A DNA stretch of 64,000 nucleotides from Lactifluus volemus (lineage: Eukaryota; Basidiomycota; Agaricomycetes; Russulales; Russulaceae). This document shows, piece after piece, positions 1 through 10,492 of the stretch; the first letter of the stretch is position 1, and each line of letters starts with the position of its first letter. The position numbers and the translations under genes are program-made. The DNA lies in contig WTXI01000165.1 of the NCBI GenBank assembly GCA_022376515.1, positions 1 to 64,000 of the forward strand, in the 5' to 3' direction. The notes under the pieces were generated by a model. It was given only the letters and a program-made list of their open reading frames with translations, did no database searches and was not told where the DNA came from.

Positions 1-569
1 CCAATGTGCCCAGCTTTTATCTATTTGATGTGCGATGATGTGACCTTCATACTAGTAGGTCACAGATGAGCATCTTCAAATGGCATACCTGACCATAAGT
101 ACAGTCTCCGGATCGGGGTGCTTGAGGCACAAACTGTTCTGCAGTTGAAACGGGTCCCTCCGGAGAATCCAAGACATCATCCAACTGTTCATCGCAAGTT
201 GGGGCGCGGTGTGCGCAATGTGACCCGCATGGGTGCTTGTAATGATCAACTACCCATCCCCAATTCATCAGCATTCCCCCTCCGGCCCTCCAACATCACC
301 CACCGTACTAGTACCATCGAATTAAAATACTCCCTTGCAAACGCAGTTGCACGATGGCGCAGACCTAAGTCAGCGTATCGGGCGACTGGGACTCTCCAAG
401 CATCTATGGTACCGGCTTTGTCAGCACATTGTTGGGCAACATGAGACCATGATCTCCCACACTGATAGGTTCGGTGATGAAATGGTTGCGTAGGTCAATA
501 TTCTTGGTTAGATCTCACTATTTATCGTCTGTGGTGAGCTTCAGTGCGCCTGGTAGTCGTAGAGTAGCA

Positions 570-1390
570 TAATCGTGATATAAAGTGATGAATACAAGCT
601 CTCCTGCTAGGCGTGAAGCCAGACAACCTCCTTTTCAGCATGCGTCACCATCACATCCTGACTCTGCAGTTGAGAGCGCCACAAGATCCTGTTCATGTGA
701 ACTCCGAGGACCGTCTTCCGTCAATAGAAAATCCGTGCCCAGACATGGCGTGCCGGTACGGCTGCGTACTAGTAGCACGGTTGGCGTCTGTGCAACCGCA
801 CAAGGTGTGGCGTCTCCGCAGAAGGTGAGATCGAGGTCTTTGGTGCCAGAAAGGTATCAGAAGATCCGCTTGACTTCCAATGGGTGCTCCCCCGGATTAT
901 CGATAAGGCGGTGAAATCTATATCTGGTCGTGTGGCTACCGCAGCGTGCATGAGACTCCCGATCGCCTTGGTGGCCTCGCGGTAGCGTGAATCCTTATTT
1001 CCGGTAACGTGGGATGGATCTGAGGGGATGTCGTCCTTCGAATAAACTGCATTCGGCAGCATGGGAGTTTTCTGCAACTTGTAGTCGGCGAGCCTGAAGC
1101 GTTTGATGATGATGTATGCTGCCTGAAAGGGTGAGATAGCGCGTTCTGAGCGATCTCGATCATGAACCGTATAAGCCAATGAATCAGAGTCGTGCCCAGG
1201 TCTGGGAGAGCGTCACGGTAATGCGCGTGGAGAACATCAGGACATCATCAATATAACTTCTGATCTGCGCGTGGAAACCCGGGTCTGCTTGTGTGAGGCA
1301 AAAACCGAAATCTGTGAGAGCCGTAGAAAGTGGCTGTTTCAGTTTTTCAGGCGGTAAACTGAAGTGAGTAAGTGAGTTCTTCAATCACTT
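570..1390 (-). pseudogene. Ty1/Copia polyprotein remnant (RT to RNase H), copy 1
   Basis: On the minus strand, broken frames read like the end of a Copia polyprotein. Near 1,250 is SYIDDVL, the reverse-transcriptase catalytic YxDD block, preceded by a STALTDFGFCLTQADPG-like stretch. Downstream come YIIIKRF, SKDDIPSDPS, YREATKAIGSLMHAAVATRP and DIDF, typical of the RT/RNase H connection. Frames change repeatedly and no gag or integrase is seen, so it is dead. The same remnant sits in the same place in the other two segments, so it was there before the tandem duplication. Confidence 0.8.
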
Positions 1391-1946
1391 GACACGACGT
1401 ACGCATCCCGACTACTGTGCGCTTAGTGTGAGTTCGCTCGGAAGTGAATCTGATGCAATTTTAGCAATTTAGTAAGGGTCTCAAAACCAAAAGGAAATAC
1501 AGAAGAAAATGAAGACACTGCAGCGAAACCACGCTGTCGAAGCTGGTGGGAACGATCACATGGCACACGACTCGGAGGAGGCAGAACGATTGCCTACGTA
1601 ACGAGGTAGGATGCAAGCTCAGCTTTTTTTAGAAGACAAATGACATCGTTAGATAGCGTACATTATATCTCCATGTCAGTTCCGAATAAAGCCCACTCCT
1701 TTCGTCTTCTACTGGCACCCGCCATTGAGATGGTTAGGTAGTCATCCAGCAAACCCGTCTGGGCGACATGTTCCATCACCGTTTCCCTTCTGTAGTTTCT
1801 CACGCCGCTGACGTCGATCCTGAGAGTGGGCAGCTGTTAGCTGCTGCGGGTGACGGTGAAGGAAGGTCAGAGGTAAAGACAAGCGGTCGGAAAAGGCCTC
1901 AGCGCTCCGTGATTTGCTATGGTACCCAAACTCCGACGTCCGCTCC

Positions 1947-1960
1947 GAGTCCTTCACCTG
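1947..1960 (+). repeat. LINE target-site duplication, left copy
   Basis: GAGTCCTTCACCTG, identical to 9293-9306 after the LINE poly-A tail. The uninterrupted segment copy 3 has this 14-mer once, at 29,352-29,365. Confidence 0.95.
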
Positions 1961-2114
1961 CAGCTCCTTGACCTCTTACCACCACCATCCCTAGTCAGAA
2001 CCCGCCTGGTATCTCGCGACCTGACTTTACTTTCCTCAACGCTCTACCGCTTGAACTCTGCTCTCAACATCCTCATTTGTTTTGTCGACATCCCCCTTCC
2101 TTCTTCCTCCTCCA

Positions 2115-5100
2115 ATGGACCCCATTGTCCCACCTCCTCCCTCTGGGGAACCCCCCGCTCTTCCTATTCCTTACACTCCTTTACACCCTTCCCTGCCTGT
2201 CCCCGTTCCCCCCGGCCTCGGCGATGTGCACCTTGTCACCGGAGCTACTTCACTCCCCTCCTTCACCATCGACCTCCTTCCTACCCCTCCTTCCTCCTTC
2301 TTTGACGCAACCGCCAATGGCAGTGTCACCCGGGCAGCACTCGAACGCCTGGGAGAATTCTTCAGCCATGGGTTCGACACCCCCGCCTCCTCCCCTGATT
2401 CCGCCATCCCCAGGGAACTCTGGTTCCGTGTGGCGGCCAATATCATACTCCAGATCCATGGAGGCATGCGCCGTTCCTGCATGACTTTCAATCCCGAACT
2501 TCCTGACGAATCCCACCCCTTGCCCGACCCCTCCAAGTCACTCGAGGTTTCGGTTGCTGCTACCGCCGCTGGAATCCACGCCATTCACTCCTTTTTCTCC
2601 TCCTTCCTCACTGACCCTGCTCACTGGTCGCTGTGCATGCATTGCCTTGAGAACTGCAACACGGCCTCGATGGAACAGTGTTTCCAGGCTGCCCTCATGT
2701 CCTGTGGCCACGACTTCCAGGTCGCACATACCTCTGTCTTCAATGCCGCCCACAGGGACCTTTCCCAGCTCGCCGATCGCTGGGTTACCGATCAACTCAC
2801 GGAAATTAAAGCCTCCTTGATAGGGCATGTCCTCGGACTCCCATCTGACTCCTCCCACCCTGAACTTAACTCCTGGATCAAGGACATGGCCCAACACATC
2901 TCCAATCGTGTGATCCCCTCCCTTGCGGAGGAGGAACGCCGCACCACTGTTGCCGCTCTAACCCGTGAGTCCCTGGATGACGCGCGGGCCCAGGTGACTG
3001 CCCTCCACAAAGATGAATTTGTCCGCCTACAGACACAAGCCTCTCGCGAACTCTCTGAGGAGTACGAAGCCTACCGAGCCTCTCTCCGCCAACAGATGGA
3101 CGCCGAATTTCTTGCATACAAACAACAACTCCACATCGAGGCCCAGGAAGCCAAAGAAGCAGCCCGCATCGCTGCAGTCCAGGCGCTGCCTCCTCCTCCG
3201 AAATCTGCTGCCAAATCCTCACGCAAGACACATCGCGTGGACCCCCTCGCACGCCCCCCATCCCGGGCCCAGTCTGCTCACCCCTCCCCCAATCGCACCC
3301 CTCAGGCGTCCCCAATCTGCCCCCCGGACGAACCCCCTGCTCTTTTCCTCCCGGGCCCGGGGATCCCTCCAGCCACCCCCGACCAGACCTCAACAGTACA
3401 ACCCATTCAACCCCTCACTTCGGCCCCTCTCCCTACAGACCCCCCTGCTCCCCTCCCTACAACCTCATCTGTGCCAGGCCTCTCTGAAATCTTGGCTCAC
3501 CTCTCGTCGCTCTCATCCAAGGTGAAGAACCTTGACTTCCGAGTAGAAGCGCTAGAGGGCTACCCTGACTTCGGCCCCGACTTCGAAATGGACTATGGAG
3601 ACCCTCCGCAGACTGCTGTGCCGCCCCTCCCCCAACCCACGGGATGGGACGGCCCCTCTCCTCCCCCTGTCGCACGCATTGACGACCATTCCTTCCCTCC
3701 CCTCCCCCCTGCCCCCACACCGCCTACATCTACACCCGCCCCTCCGCCCGTTTTGTCCATCGCTCCCCGGCCACCGCCCCCGGAGGTGGACGACGCCTAC
3801 TCGCCCACAGGCCCCTGGATTAGTGCTGTCCATGGCCGCCGGAAAGGGAAAGGAAAACAGGCTGCGACGCAACGGCCCAACACACGTCAAACCAGCCCCC
3901 CTGTACCCTCCTCTCAGTCCCCTCCACCTTCCTCCGTACTCACTAAGGAGGACCTTCTCAAGATGTCTCGCGCCCAGCTTCTGGCCGCTTACCATGCCAA
4001 ATGGGGCAAAAAACTGACTAACACCAACCTCACGATCCCTGCCATTGTCGATCTCTACCTTACTAAACCTCTCACTCAGAAATCACAGCCCACCAAGGCC
4101 CCCCCCCATTCTCTCACCACCGACTACTTACTCATTCGCACCTCCCCTGTCCTGCTCCAAGAGCCCAAGCGAGGCGATCAAGGGACGATCACCAGGGACC
4201 TCCAGAGAGCCATCCGACAATCCACAGTACCCTCTGACGGTGTCTCCCTCCTTGCCGGGCGCTGGCAAGGCCCCAACTCACACAACTTCGTCCTCACTTT
4301 TGCCGGTTCCCCTCCCATGGAAGCAATATTCCACCTCCGGAAAATCCTCACAGATCCTTTCCCACCTTGCCTTCTCGCCCCACAGAAAGGCTCTGTCCGA
4401 GTCCTCCTGAATGCGGTCCCGATCATCCGGGATGAAAACGGCAACCTTCCTTCTGAACAAGACATCCGCCGGGAACTGGAATCCAACCCTGTTTGCTCCG
4501 GCATCACCTTCCTCGCTGCCCCTCGCTGGTTGAAGAAAGATATTGACTTCTTCGCTCGACACTCCTCAGTCCTCCTCAGCCTAGTTGATCCTGATGGGAA
4601 AACCGTCCCTTCTCTCATTCGCTCTCCTCCTGCCCTCTTTGGCCAACGAGTCACTGCGCAACGCTTTGAAGCCCGACCTACTCTCCAACAGTGCACTCGC
4701 TGCTGGGCTTTGGGACACCAGGCTGCACGTTGCCGCGTCCCGGAAAACAAGACTATCTGCCCCCGCTGTGGTGGCCCCCACTCTCTTGAACAGCACACCA
4801 ATCTTTGCCCCAACCTTCATTCACACAAAGAACCGTCGACTTGCCACTGCGAGTCTACCTGCCTCAACTGCACTCGGTCCAAGAGGAAGTCGGGGAAAGG
4901 CCCCTCACCGGTTGGACACTCCGCCCTTGACGTCTCCTGCCCTCTCCGTGCCGCCTATCGCCTCCCGACCCCCTCAGACAGGGAGGAGGCCCCATCCTCT
5001 CCCATTCCTTCCACTTCACGTGCTTTACCAGAAACCGCACCGATCTCCGCTATTTCCAGACCGCGCCCTGTCCCAATCTTCCATGACGTCAACCCGGTAG

Positions 5101-5243
5101 ACGCCTCCAACTTCCCAGCCCATGTCCTCTCCCTTGCCTCTCGCCCAGACGGCCCCTCCCCCTCCGAACTTGCTTCTTTGTCGCCAGAGGAGCAGCGTTG
5201 GCTCAAATTCGAACGTGCGGCTGCCCGTCGTCAATGTCTCTAA
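2115..5243 (+). CDS. LINE ORF1 protein (Gag-like, CCHC zinc knuckle)
   Basis: A 1,042-residue open frame from the first ATG (MDPIVPPPP). The frame is open slightly further upstream, but no ATG is used there. The N-terminal half is rich in Pro and Ser, with a Glu/Ala-rich helical stretch near residues 260-360 (EEERRTTVAALTRESLDDAR) that may be coiled coil. Near residue 870 is C-x2-C-x4-H-x4-C (CTRCWALGHQAARC), followed by a second Cys/His cluster (CPRCGGPHSLEQH), as in LINE ORF1 RNA-binding proteins. The expected role is to coat the element RNA. The stop (5241-5243) overlaps the ORF2 ATG at 5234, so ORF2 translation probably depends on reinitiation or on a shared RNA. No internal break is seen. 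Confidence 0.9.
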   Translation: MDPIVPPPPSGEPPALPIPYTPLHPSLPVPVPPGLGDVHLVTGATSLPSFTIDLLPTPPSSFFDATANGSVTRAALERLGEFFSHGFDTPASSPDSAIPRELWFRVAANIILQIHGGMRRSCMTFNPELPDESHPLPDPSKSLEVSVAATAAGIHAIHSFFSSFLTDPAHWSLCMHCLENCNTASMEQCFQAALMSCGHDFQVAHTSVFNAAHRDLSQLADRWVTDQLTEIKASLIGHVLGLPSDSSHPELNSWIKDMAQHISNRVIPSLAEEERRTTVAALTRESLDDARAQVTALHKDEFVRLQTQASRELSEEYEAYRASLRQQMDAEFLAYKQQLHIEAQEAKEAARIAAVQALPPPPKSAAKSSRKTHRVDPLARPPSRAQSAHPSPNRTPQASPICPPDEPPALFLPGPGIPPATPDQTSTVQPIQPLTSAPLPTDPPAPLPTTSSVPGLSEILAHLSSLSSKVKNLDFRVEALEGYPDFGPDFEMDYGDPPQTAVPPLPQPTGWDGPSPPPVARIDDHSFPPLPPAPTPPTSTPAPPPVLSIAPRPPPPEVDDAYSPTGPWISAVHGRRKGKGKQAATQRPNTRQTSPPVPSSQSPPPSSVLTKEDLLKMSRAQLLAAYHAKWGKKLTNTNLTIPAIVDLYLTKPLTQKSQPTKAPPHSLTTDYLLIRTSPVLLQEPKRGDQGTITRDLQRAIRQSTVPSDGVSLLAGRWQGPNSHNFVLTFAGSPPMEAIFHLRKILTDPFPPCLLAPQKGSVRVLLNAVPIIRDENGNLPSEQDIRRELESNPVCSGITFLAAPRWLKKDIDFFARHSSVLLSLVDPDGKTVPSLIRSPPALFGQRVTAQRFEARPTLQQCTRCWALGHQAARCRVPENKTICPRCGGPHSLEQHTNLCPNLHSHKEPSTCHCESTCLNCTRSKRKSGKGPSPVGHSALDVSCPLRAAYRLPTPSDREEAPSSPIPSTSRALPETAPISAISRPRPVPIFHDVNPVDASNFPAHVLSLASRPDGPSPSELASLSPEEQRWLKFERAAARRQCL

Positions 5244-8200
5244 GCCATATCAAGATATTGTCGGTGAACATGCGCCGCCGCAATCACATGATGCATGCCC
5301 TCCTCCAATCTTCTGACCATCACATCCTCGCCGTCCAGGAACCCTGGTTCGGCCATGTCTCCACTTCTCGCTCTGACTCGGACCCTGACGGTCTCCCAAT
5401 CCTCGGGGGGGCCGCCAATGACAAATGGACTTGTCTGAGCCCTATTCTCACACCCGGCCAACACGCCAAGACCCTCCTTTACGTTCATCACTCTCTCATG
5501 TCCGTCTGTTCTCCGATCCTCCGATCGATCGGCGGCTTCTCTTCCCCTTCCGGCATGGCCGTCGACTTCACATTCATTTCCGTGCCCTCTTTCCATCTCT
5601 ACAACTTCTACCACTCCGTCCCAGATCGCGGGCACGGCCTCCACGGCCTCCTCTCCTCCTCCATTGAAAACACGGTTCCCTCCCTGGTCATAGGCGATTT
5701 CAACACCCACAGCGCCATGTGGTCACCTCCTGGACACGCTCTCTCCTCCTGGGGCCCCCTCCTGGAGGACTGGATAACGTCACAGGACCTCGCTTGTCTA
5801 AACCCTCTCGGTACGCCTACCTGGAGAGAACCCCCGGGACACGAACCTTCCGTACTCGATCTTTTTCTCGTTAACTCCCTGGCTGCCGCCACCCTCGATC
5901 TTTCTCCTATCACCGTCTCTTTCGATCTCTCTCTTCACTCCGACCATGCCGCTCTCTCCACCACTCTCTCCCTTCACTCCCCTCTTCCATCCCCCCCACC
6001 CGGGACCTCCCGGGGTTCAAGGTGATCGATGACATGGAAGACACCTGGCAACACGCCTTCCGTGCCCTCCCGATCACTCTCCCGATCATTTCTGAAGCCG
6101 ATCTTTTCAGGGAAGCCGATCGCCTCCTGCAGGACATCGACACGGTTTGCTCCGACTTCTTCGACCGCCGTTCGACCCCGGACCCCCGAGGAGCCCGGTG
6201 GTGGAACCAGGAGTGCTCCACCGCTCTCGCTCTCTGGAAGCAGGCCCCACCTCCCCTTCGCGCACCTCTTTACCATGCCCTCCGTGCCACCATTACGAAG
6301 GCCAAGCGCGACGCCGCTCACGATTTCCTTGACCACTGCTCTCCGGATAACCTCTGGAAAGCTGCCCGTTGGCGACACGGCCGCTCGGTTTCTCTCATCC
6401 CCCCTCTTCTTGACTCGGCCACACACTCCTTAACTGCCGACCCACCTGCCATGGCCACCATCCTCCAATCTCGGTTTTTTCCGCCCCTTCCCCCAGGGAA
6501 GGCGGTCACACTCCCTTCAGACCCCCCTCCTTTACCCGTCCGGCATCACGGCCCTGTCACTCTTTCTGAAATTCGCTTGGCGCTAGCGCCCACCTCCAAC
6601 AAATCGGCTCCCGGCCCTAGCGGCATCGGCTACAAACTCCTTAAATGGGCCTTCGCCGCTTCCCCCTCACGCTTCGTTACTCTCTTCACGGCTGCTCTCT
6701 CCCTTGGAATCCACCCTTGGAAGGCGGCCCGGGTTGTCGTCCTCCACAAACCGGGCAAGCCGGATTACTCTCTGGCTAAGGCCTACCGACCCATCAGCCT
6801 CCTAGAATGTGCCGGCAAACTCCTGGAAAAGATAGTCGCCAGACGCCTCCTAGCCGACCTTAACACTTACCACATCCTCCCCCCCCTCCAGTTTGGCTCC
6901 TGGGACTACAGCAGCGCTGTAGATGGCGCCGGACACTTGGCCCATCTCGCCCAATCTTGCCTCAAGGCCGGACACGTCGCTGCAACCATCTTCTTCGACA
7001 TCCAGGGCTTCTTTGACAACTTGAACCCCGCCCGGGTTGCACACCTCCTTCACATTTACGGCTTTCCACAGCCCCTGGTCCAATGGACCCTTTCCTTCCT
7101 TTCCGATCGAACGGCCTCACTCTCTTTTAATGGTTACACGCACGACCCCCAGTCACTCTCTTACGGCACCCCCCAAGGCTTGCCCCTCTCTCCTATCCTT
7201 TCGGCTATTTATACGGCCCCCCTCCTCACTCTCCTTAACTCTTCAGACCCCTCCCCCTTCACTTCCTTCCAGTTATATGTTGACGATGGCTGCATCACTG
7301 CCAGCGGGGAAATGTACCGTTCTGTGGCGTCGAAGGCCGCGCGTTTGTACGAGCAAGCAGCTTCCTGGCTATTTGATGTGGGGCTCCGGCTCGACCCGGA
7401 GAAGACGGAATTCATGATCTTCCGCACCCGCCATGTCGAACACCATTTTGGCCCTCATTTAACTCGCCTCGCTCTCTGGGATCCCTCCAACGGTGAGTAC
7501 GCAGTCAAATCATCCAAGGTGGTTCGCTACCTCGGCATCTACTTCAACCCCACGCTTTCGTGGAAAGAACACGTCTCCATCATGGCTTCCAGAGCCCGCT
7601 CCTCCCTAGCGGCCCTGGGAGTCCTCGGCAACTCTGTTCGAGGCTTAGACTTCGCTAATTGGCGCAAAGTCTACCTCGCGGTAATTCTTCCAATTCTCAC
7701 GTACGGGTCTCCCATTTGGTTCACTGATGTCAAGCAGAAAGGCTTGGTTCAGCCCCTTCAGGTGGCACAGAACCAAGCCTGTCGCCGCCTCAGTGGCGCC
7801 TTCCGTACCACACCCACTGCCCCGCTCCATCATCTACTTAGCATCCCTCCTGTACGATATACCCTGCTTAAACTCAGAACCCAGTACATTACCCGCCTCT
7901 CGTCACTTCCCCCATCCTCCCCTCTTCTCACGTCAGTCTGGTCCAACCCCATCTCACGATGGCGCCTCACCTTCCTTCCACTTACGAACCTTTGGTCTTT
8001 AGTTAAATCTAGGACCCCCCGCTCTTTCCTTTCTCGTACCCTTCCCCGCCACACTCATCTGCCTGGTCACACCACGGATTCACTTCCTTTGCTTCCTCCC
8101 CTAAGGAGGTTCACTCTCTCACTCGTTCTCTCATCGCTCAACCCCCTCCTCTCGCTCATTTCCTTTACGTTAGATCCCTTCCTTTCCCCAACCCTGACTC

Positions 8201-9100
8201 CTACAGATATGCCTTCTTACTTTACAGTGGGGAGCGGTTGTTGAAGTCGGGGGTGTCGGTGGACGCGGACCGGAGATGGTCACTCCTCAAGGCCCTTTCG
8301 CAGGGTCTCAATTTTTTCCTCTCGCTCCCTTTGGGGGGCTTCCTCTATCTTCTCTTACCGAACAAATTGGTACTGCCTTATCTTACGAACACTTCTTCTA
8401 AGTCCCCTTTTCTTTCTTTTGCTTCCTACTTTACTTCCTCTCTCTCCTCTTTCTTAGACCCTTCCCCAGCGCGCGCCGTTGAGCTACGGCTCTTCAAGGA
8501 GTCTTGGGCTTGTGCCCCTGGGTCGGAAGAACTGGATCACCTCCTTAGGGAATTGCAACCTACCTTGGTGGTTGAACCCCCAGTCCCCCCCTCTAATTTC
8601 GCTTTCGACTTATGGGGAAAGGAGCTCACCTCTGGGGAGCTCCCTCGCACACCGGGCCATAAGGCCTGGCGAGCGTGCCCTAACACCCCGTCAAACCAAC
8701 CTCCTCCATTTGTGCGGGGACTACTCTCCCACAAAAACAGACATCTTTTCACATCAGGGCTACAAATCCTCAGTCAACACGCCTTCTTCACTGACTACAG
8801 CGACCAGTTCCGGCCACTAGCGGGCGACAATACTTTCTGCCCCTGCAACGACATCCCTTTCACACCCACTCTCTCACCACTCCACTCAGGCCCACCCACA
8901 CCAGCCCCATCCACTGCTATTCCATCAACCACGTCCTCTTTGACTGCCGCCTCCACTCTGACCATCGCACCTCCACTGTAGAGGGATTCTCCTCACAGTA
9001 CCTCTTCTCTACCGAAGCAGGTGGCCGACATCTCGCCCAATTCCTACTCCTTTCACAACAAGGCCTCCGGCCCCTCCCACCCCGCCCTGACCCCCCTTGA
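5234..9100 (+). pseudogene. LINE ORF2: endonuclease-reverse transcriptase, frameshifted
   Basis: The frame starting at ATG 5234 (MSLSHIKILSVN) encodes an AP-like endonuclease with QEPW, GDFNTHSAMW and SDHAAL, which carry the catalytic Glu, Asp/Asn and His. The frame switches near the C7 run at 5991-5997, and the reverse transcriptase follows (to 8,244): KSAPGPSGIGYKLLKWA, FFDIQGFFDN, GTPQGLPLSP, YVDDG at about 7276 and YLGIYF. Another switch lies between about 8,000 and 8,100, because the LINE-like reading resumes in a third frame (KEVHSLTRSL, CPCND). A third lies between 8,836 and 8,909, before the tail motif HCYSINHVLFDC, ending at TGA 9098-9100. With an intact tail and duplication, the breaks are either recent or sequence errors in homopolymers. 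Confidence 0.85.
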
Positions 9101-9272
9101 ATGATTCCGGCCTCGGCCGCGCTCCCTTCTTTCTAATCTCCTCTTATTATACTCTTTCTTTTTCCCCTTCTCATCTACCTTGTTTCCTTACTTGTGTCTC
9201 CGGTTGGATAGTACCTTGTACAGAGTAACTTAGTCTTGTCGCAATATACGCGGGGACTATAAACCCCAATTC

Positions 9273-9292
9273 AAAAAAAAAAAAAAAAAAAA
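9273..9292 (+). other. LINE 3' poly-A tail
   Basis: Twenty consecutive A directly before the right target-site duplication, as left by target-primed reverse transcription. About 170 bases of 3' untranslated sequence (9,101-9,272) separate it from the ORF2 stop. Confidence 0.95.
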
Positions 9293-9306
9293 GAGTCCTT
9301 CACCTG
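9293..9306 (+). repeat. LINE target-site duplication, right copy
   Basis: Exact second copy of the 14-mer at 1947-1960. Confidence 0.95.
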
Positions 9307-10492
9307 GGCCTGCGTCCTTCCTGGTCTCACTCACCGGTTGCTTGCTGTTCATTTCGTTAGTCGTTGACTCGCCCAGTCTCCCCAACCATCCTTGCTTCTT
9401 ATAAAACCATCTCCGTCGCTAGATATCCGCCTTCCTGCTGACCTAACTCTGATCAAAAGAAAGTGGAATTCGCAAGAATGGGAGGGAGCAAAGTGGCAAC
9501 TTATAAGGGGTCAACTCGCGCGGCAACGACGCCTGCGCGAAGATTCGTCCTTTCTGCAGTCCGTGGGCTCCGATGCGTTTAGCCCTGGAAATGCCCAAGA
9601 CACCCTTGTACTGTCCGGAATGTAGCAGCTGCAGACAATCGCTATACTCTACCGTTACCACTGCCAAGCACGAGACATGTAGCTTCCTCAGGCTTCACCA
9701 GGGGCACGTACTCGCCAAGCGACGAAGTCAAATTCCCCAGTGGTGCCCTAGCTGCACCCTTCGGATTCGTCAAGCTCTCGAAGGGTCAGCGTATCAACTT
9801 TCGCTAGAGCATAGTTTTAAGGCATGGGCTACCTTCATTGACATTTTCTACTTGAAAGGATAAACGGAACTGGATGTACAAAGATTCGTCTGATTCAGGA
9901 CCATAGGCAGTCTTTCAGTGGAGGGCATCTTCATCGTATCGGGACTATGTAATTGGCTGTCATAATTCATATCTCTTTGTCAAGACGCCTCTTTACGAAG
10001 GTTCATTCGTTAAGATTGGGCATCGACCTCGCAAGGATACCTGAATCCCAGCATTTTCAGCCTAACGCCGGCCCTTTCCAGTGAAGTATTCCAGCGTGCG
10101 GAAGTAAGAATGTGTACTGGCATAAATCCAGCGAATTGCCCTACTCGCGCAAAAAAGTTTGGGCTGCCAGTGCGATTCCGCGGCCAAATGTCACGTAACT
10201 GTTGTTGGTTGTTTGTTCCCAACGATGAAGCGCCCTCCGAGTCGGGGCTGCCAACAGCAGCGCCAGTGCTTGTCTCAGCTTCTCACTCAAGTCTACGATG
10301 GCTCTTCCACAACCGAATTCGTAAGCCAACGCCTTTCACACCCTATGCCGATGCTCTCGTTAACCATTACTACAGCCCAGATCCTCAAACACCCCGAATC
10401 GGGTACATCAGTCACTTCATTGTCGGTTTCGATTCTAGTATTTACTCAGATAATTCCCTTTGATTAGCGCGATCAACGATCAGGCCAGTGGA
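9307..10492. other. Pre-gene region of NLR copy 1
   Basis: This stretch is conserved with about 19,380-20,392 and 29,366-30,547 in the other segments. Short ORFs occur on both strands but none keeps a consistent frame among the copies, so I see no supported gene. It should contain the NLR promoter; no clear TATA box stands out. Confidence 0.6.

Larger units (their letters stand above)
1961..9292 (+). mobile_element. Non-LTR retrotransposon (LINE), possibly Tad1-like
   Basis: A 7,332-bp insert bounded by perfect 14-bp direct repeats and ending in a run of 20 A. It carries two overlapping ORFs in LINE order: a proline-rich ORF1 with CCHC zinc knuckles, then ORF2 with an AP-type endonuclease, a reverse transcriptase and a C-terminal cysteine/histidine motif. 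It lies within segment copy 1, and copies 2 and 3 have the empty site, so it inserted after duplication. ORF1 is open throughout; ORF2 changes frame at least three times. Assignment to the Tad1 clade rests only on that clade being common in fungi. Confidence 0.95.

Noticed and set aside
9392..9863. Small plus-strand ORFs before NLR copy 1 as genes
   Set aside because: Their frames are not kept in the homologous stretches near 19.5 and 29.5 kb.
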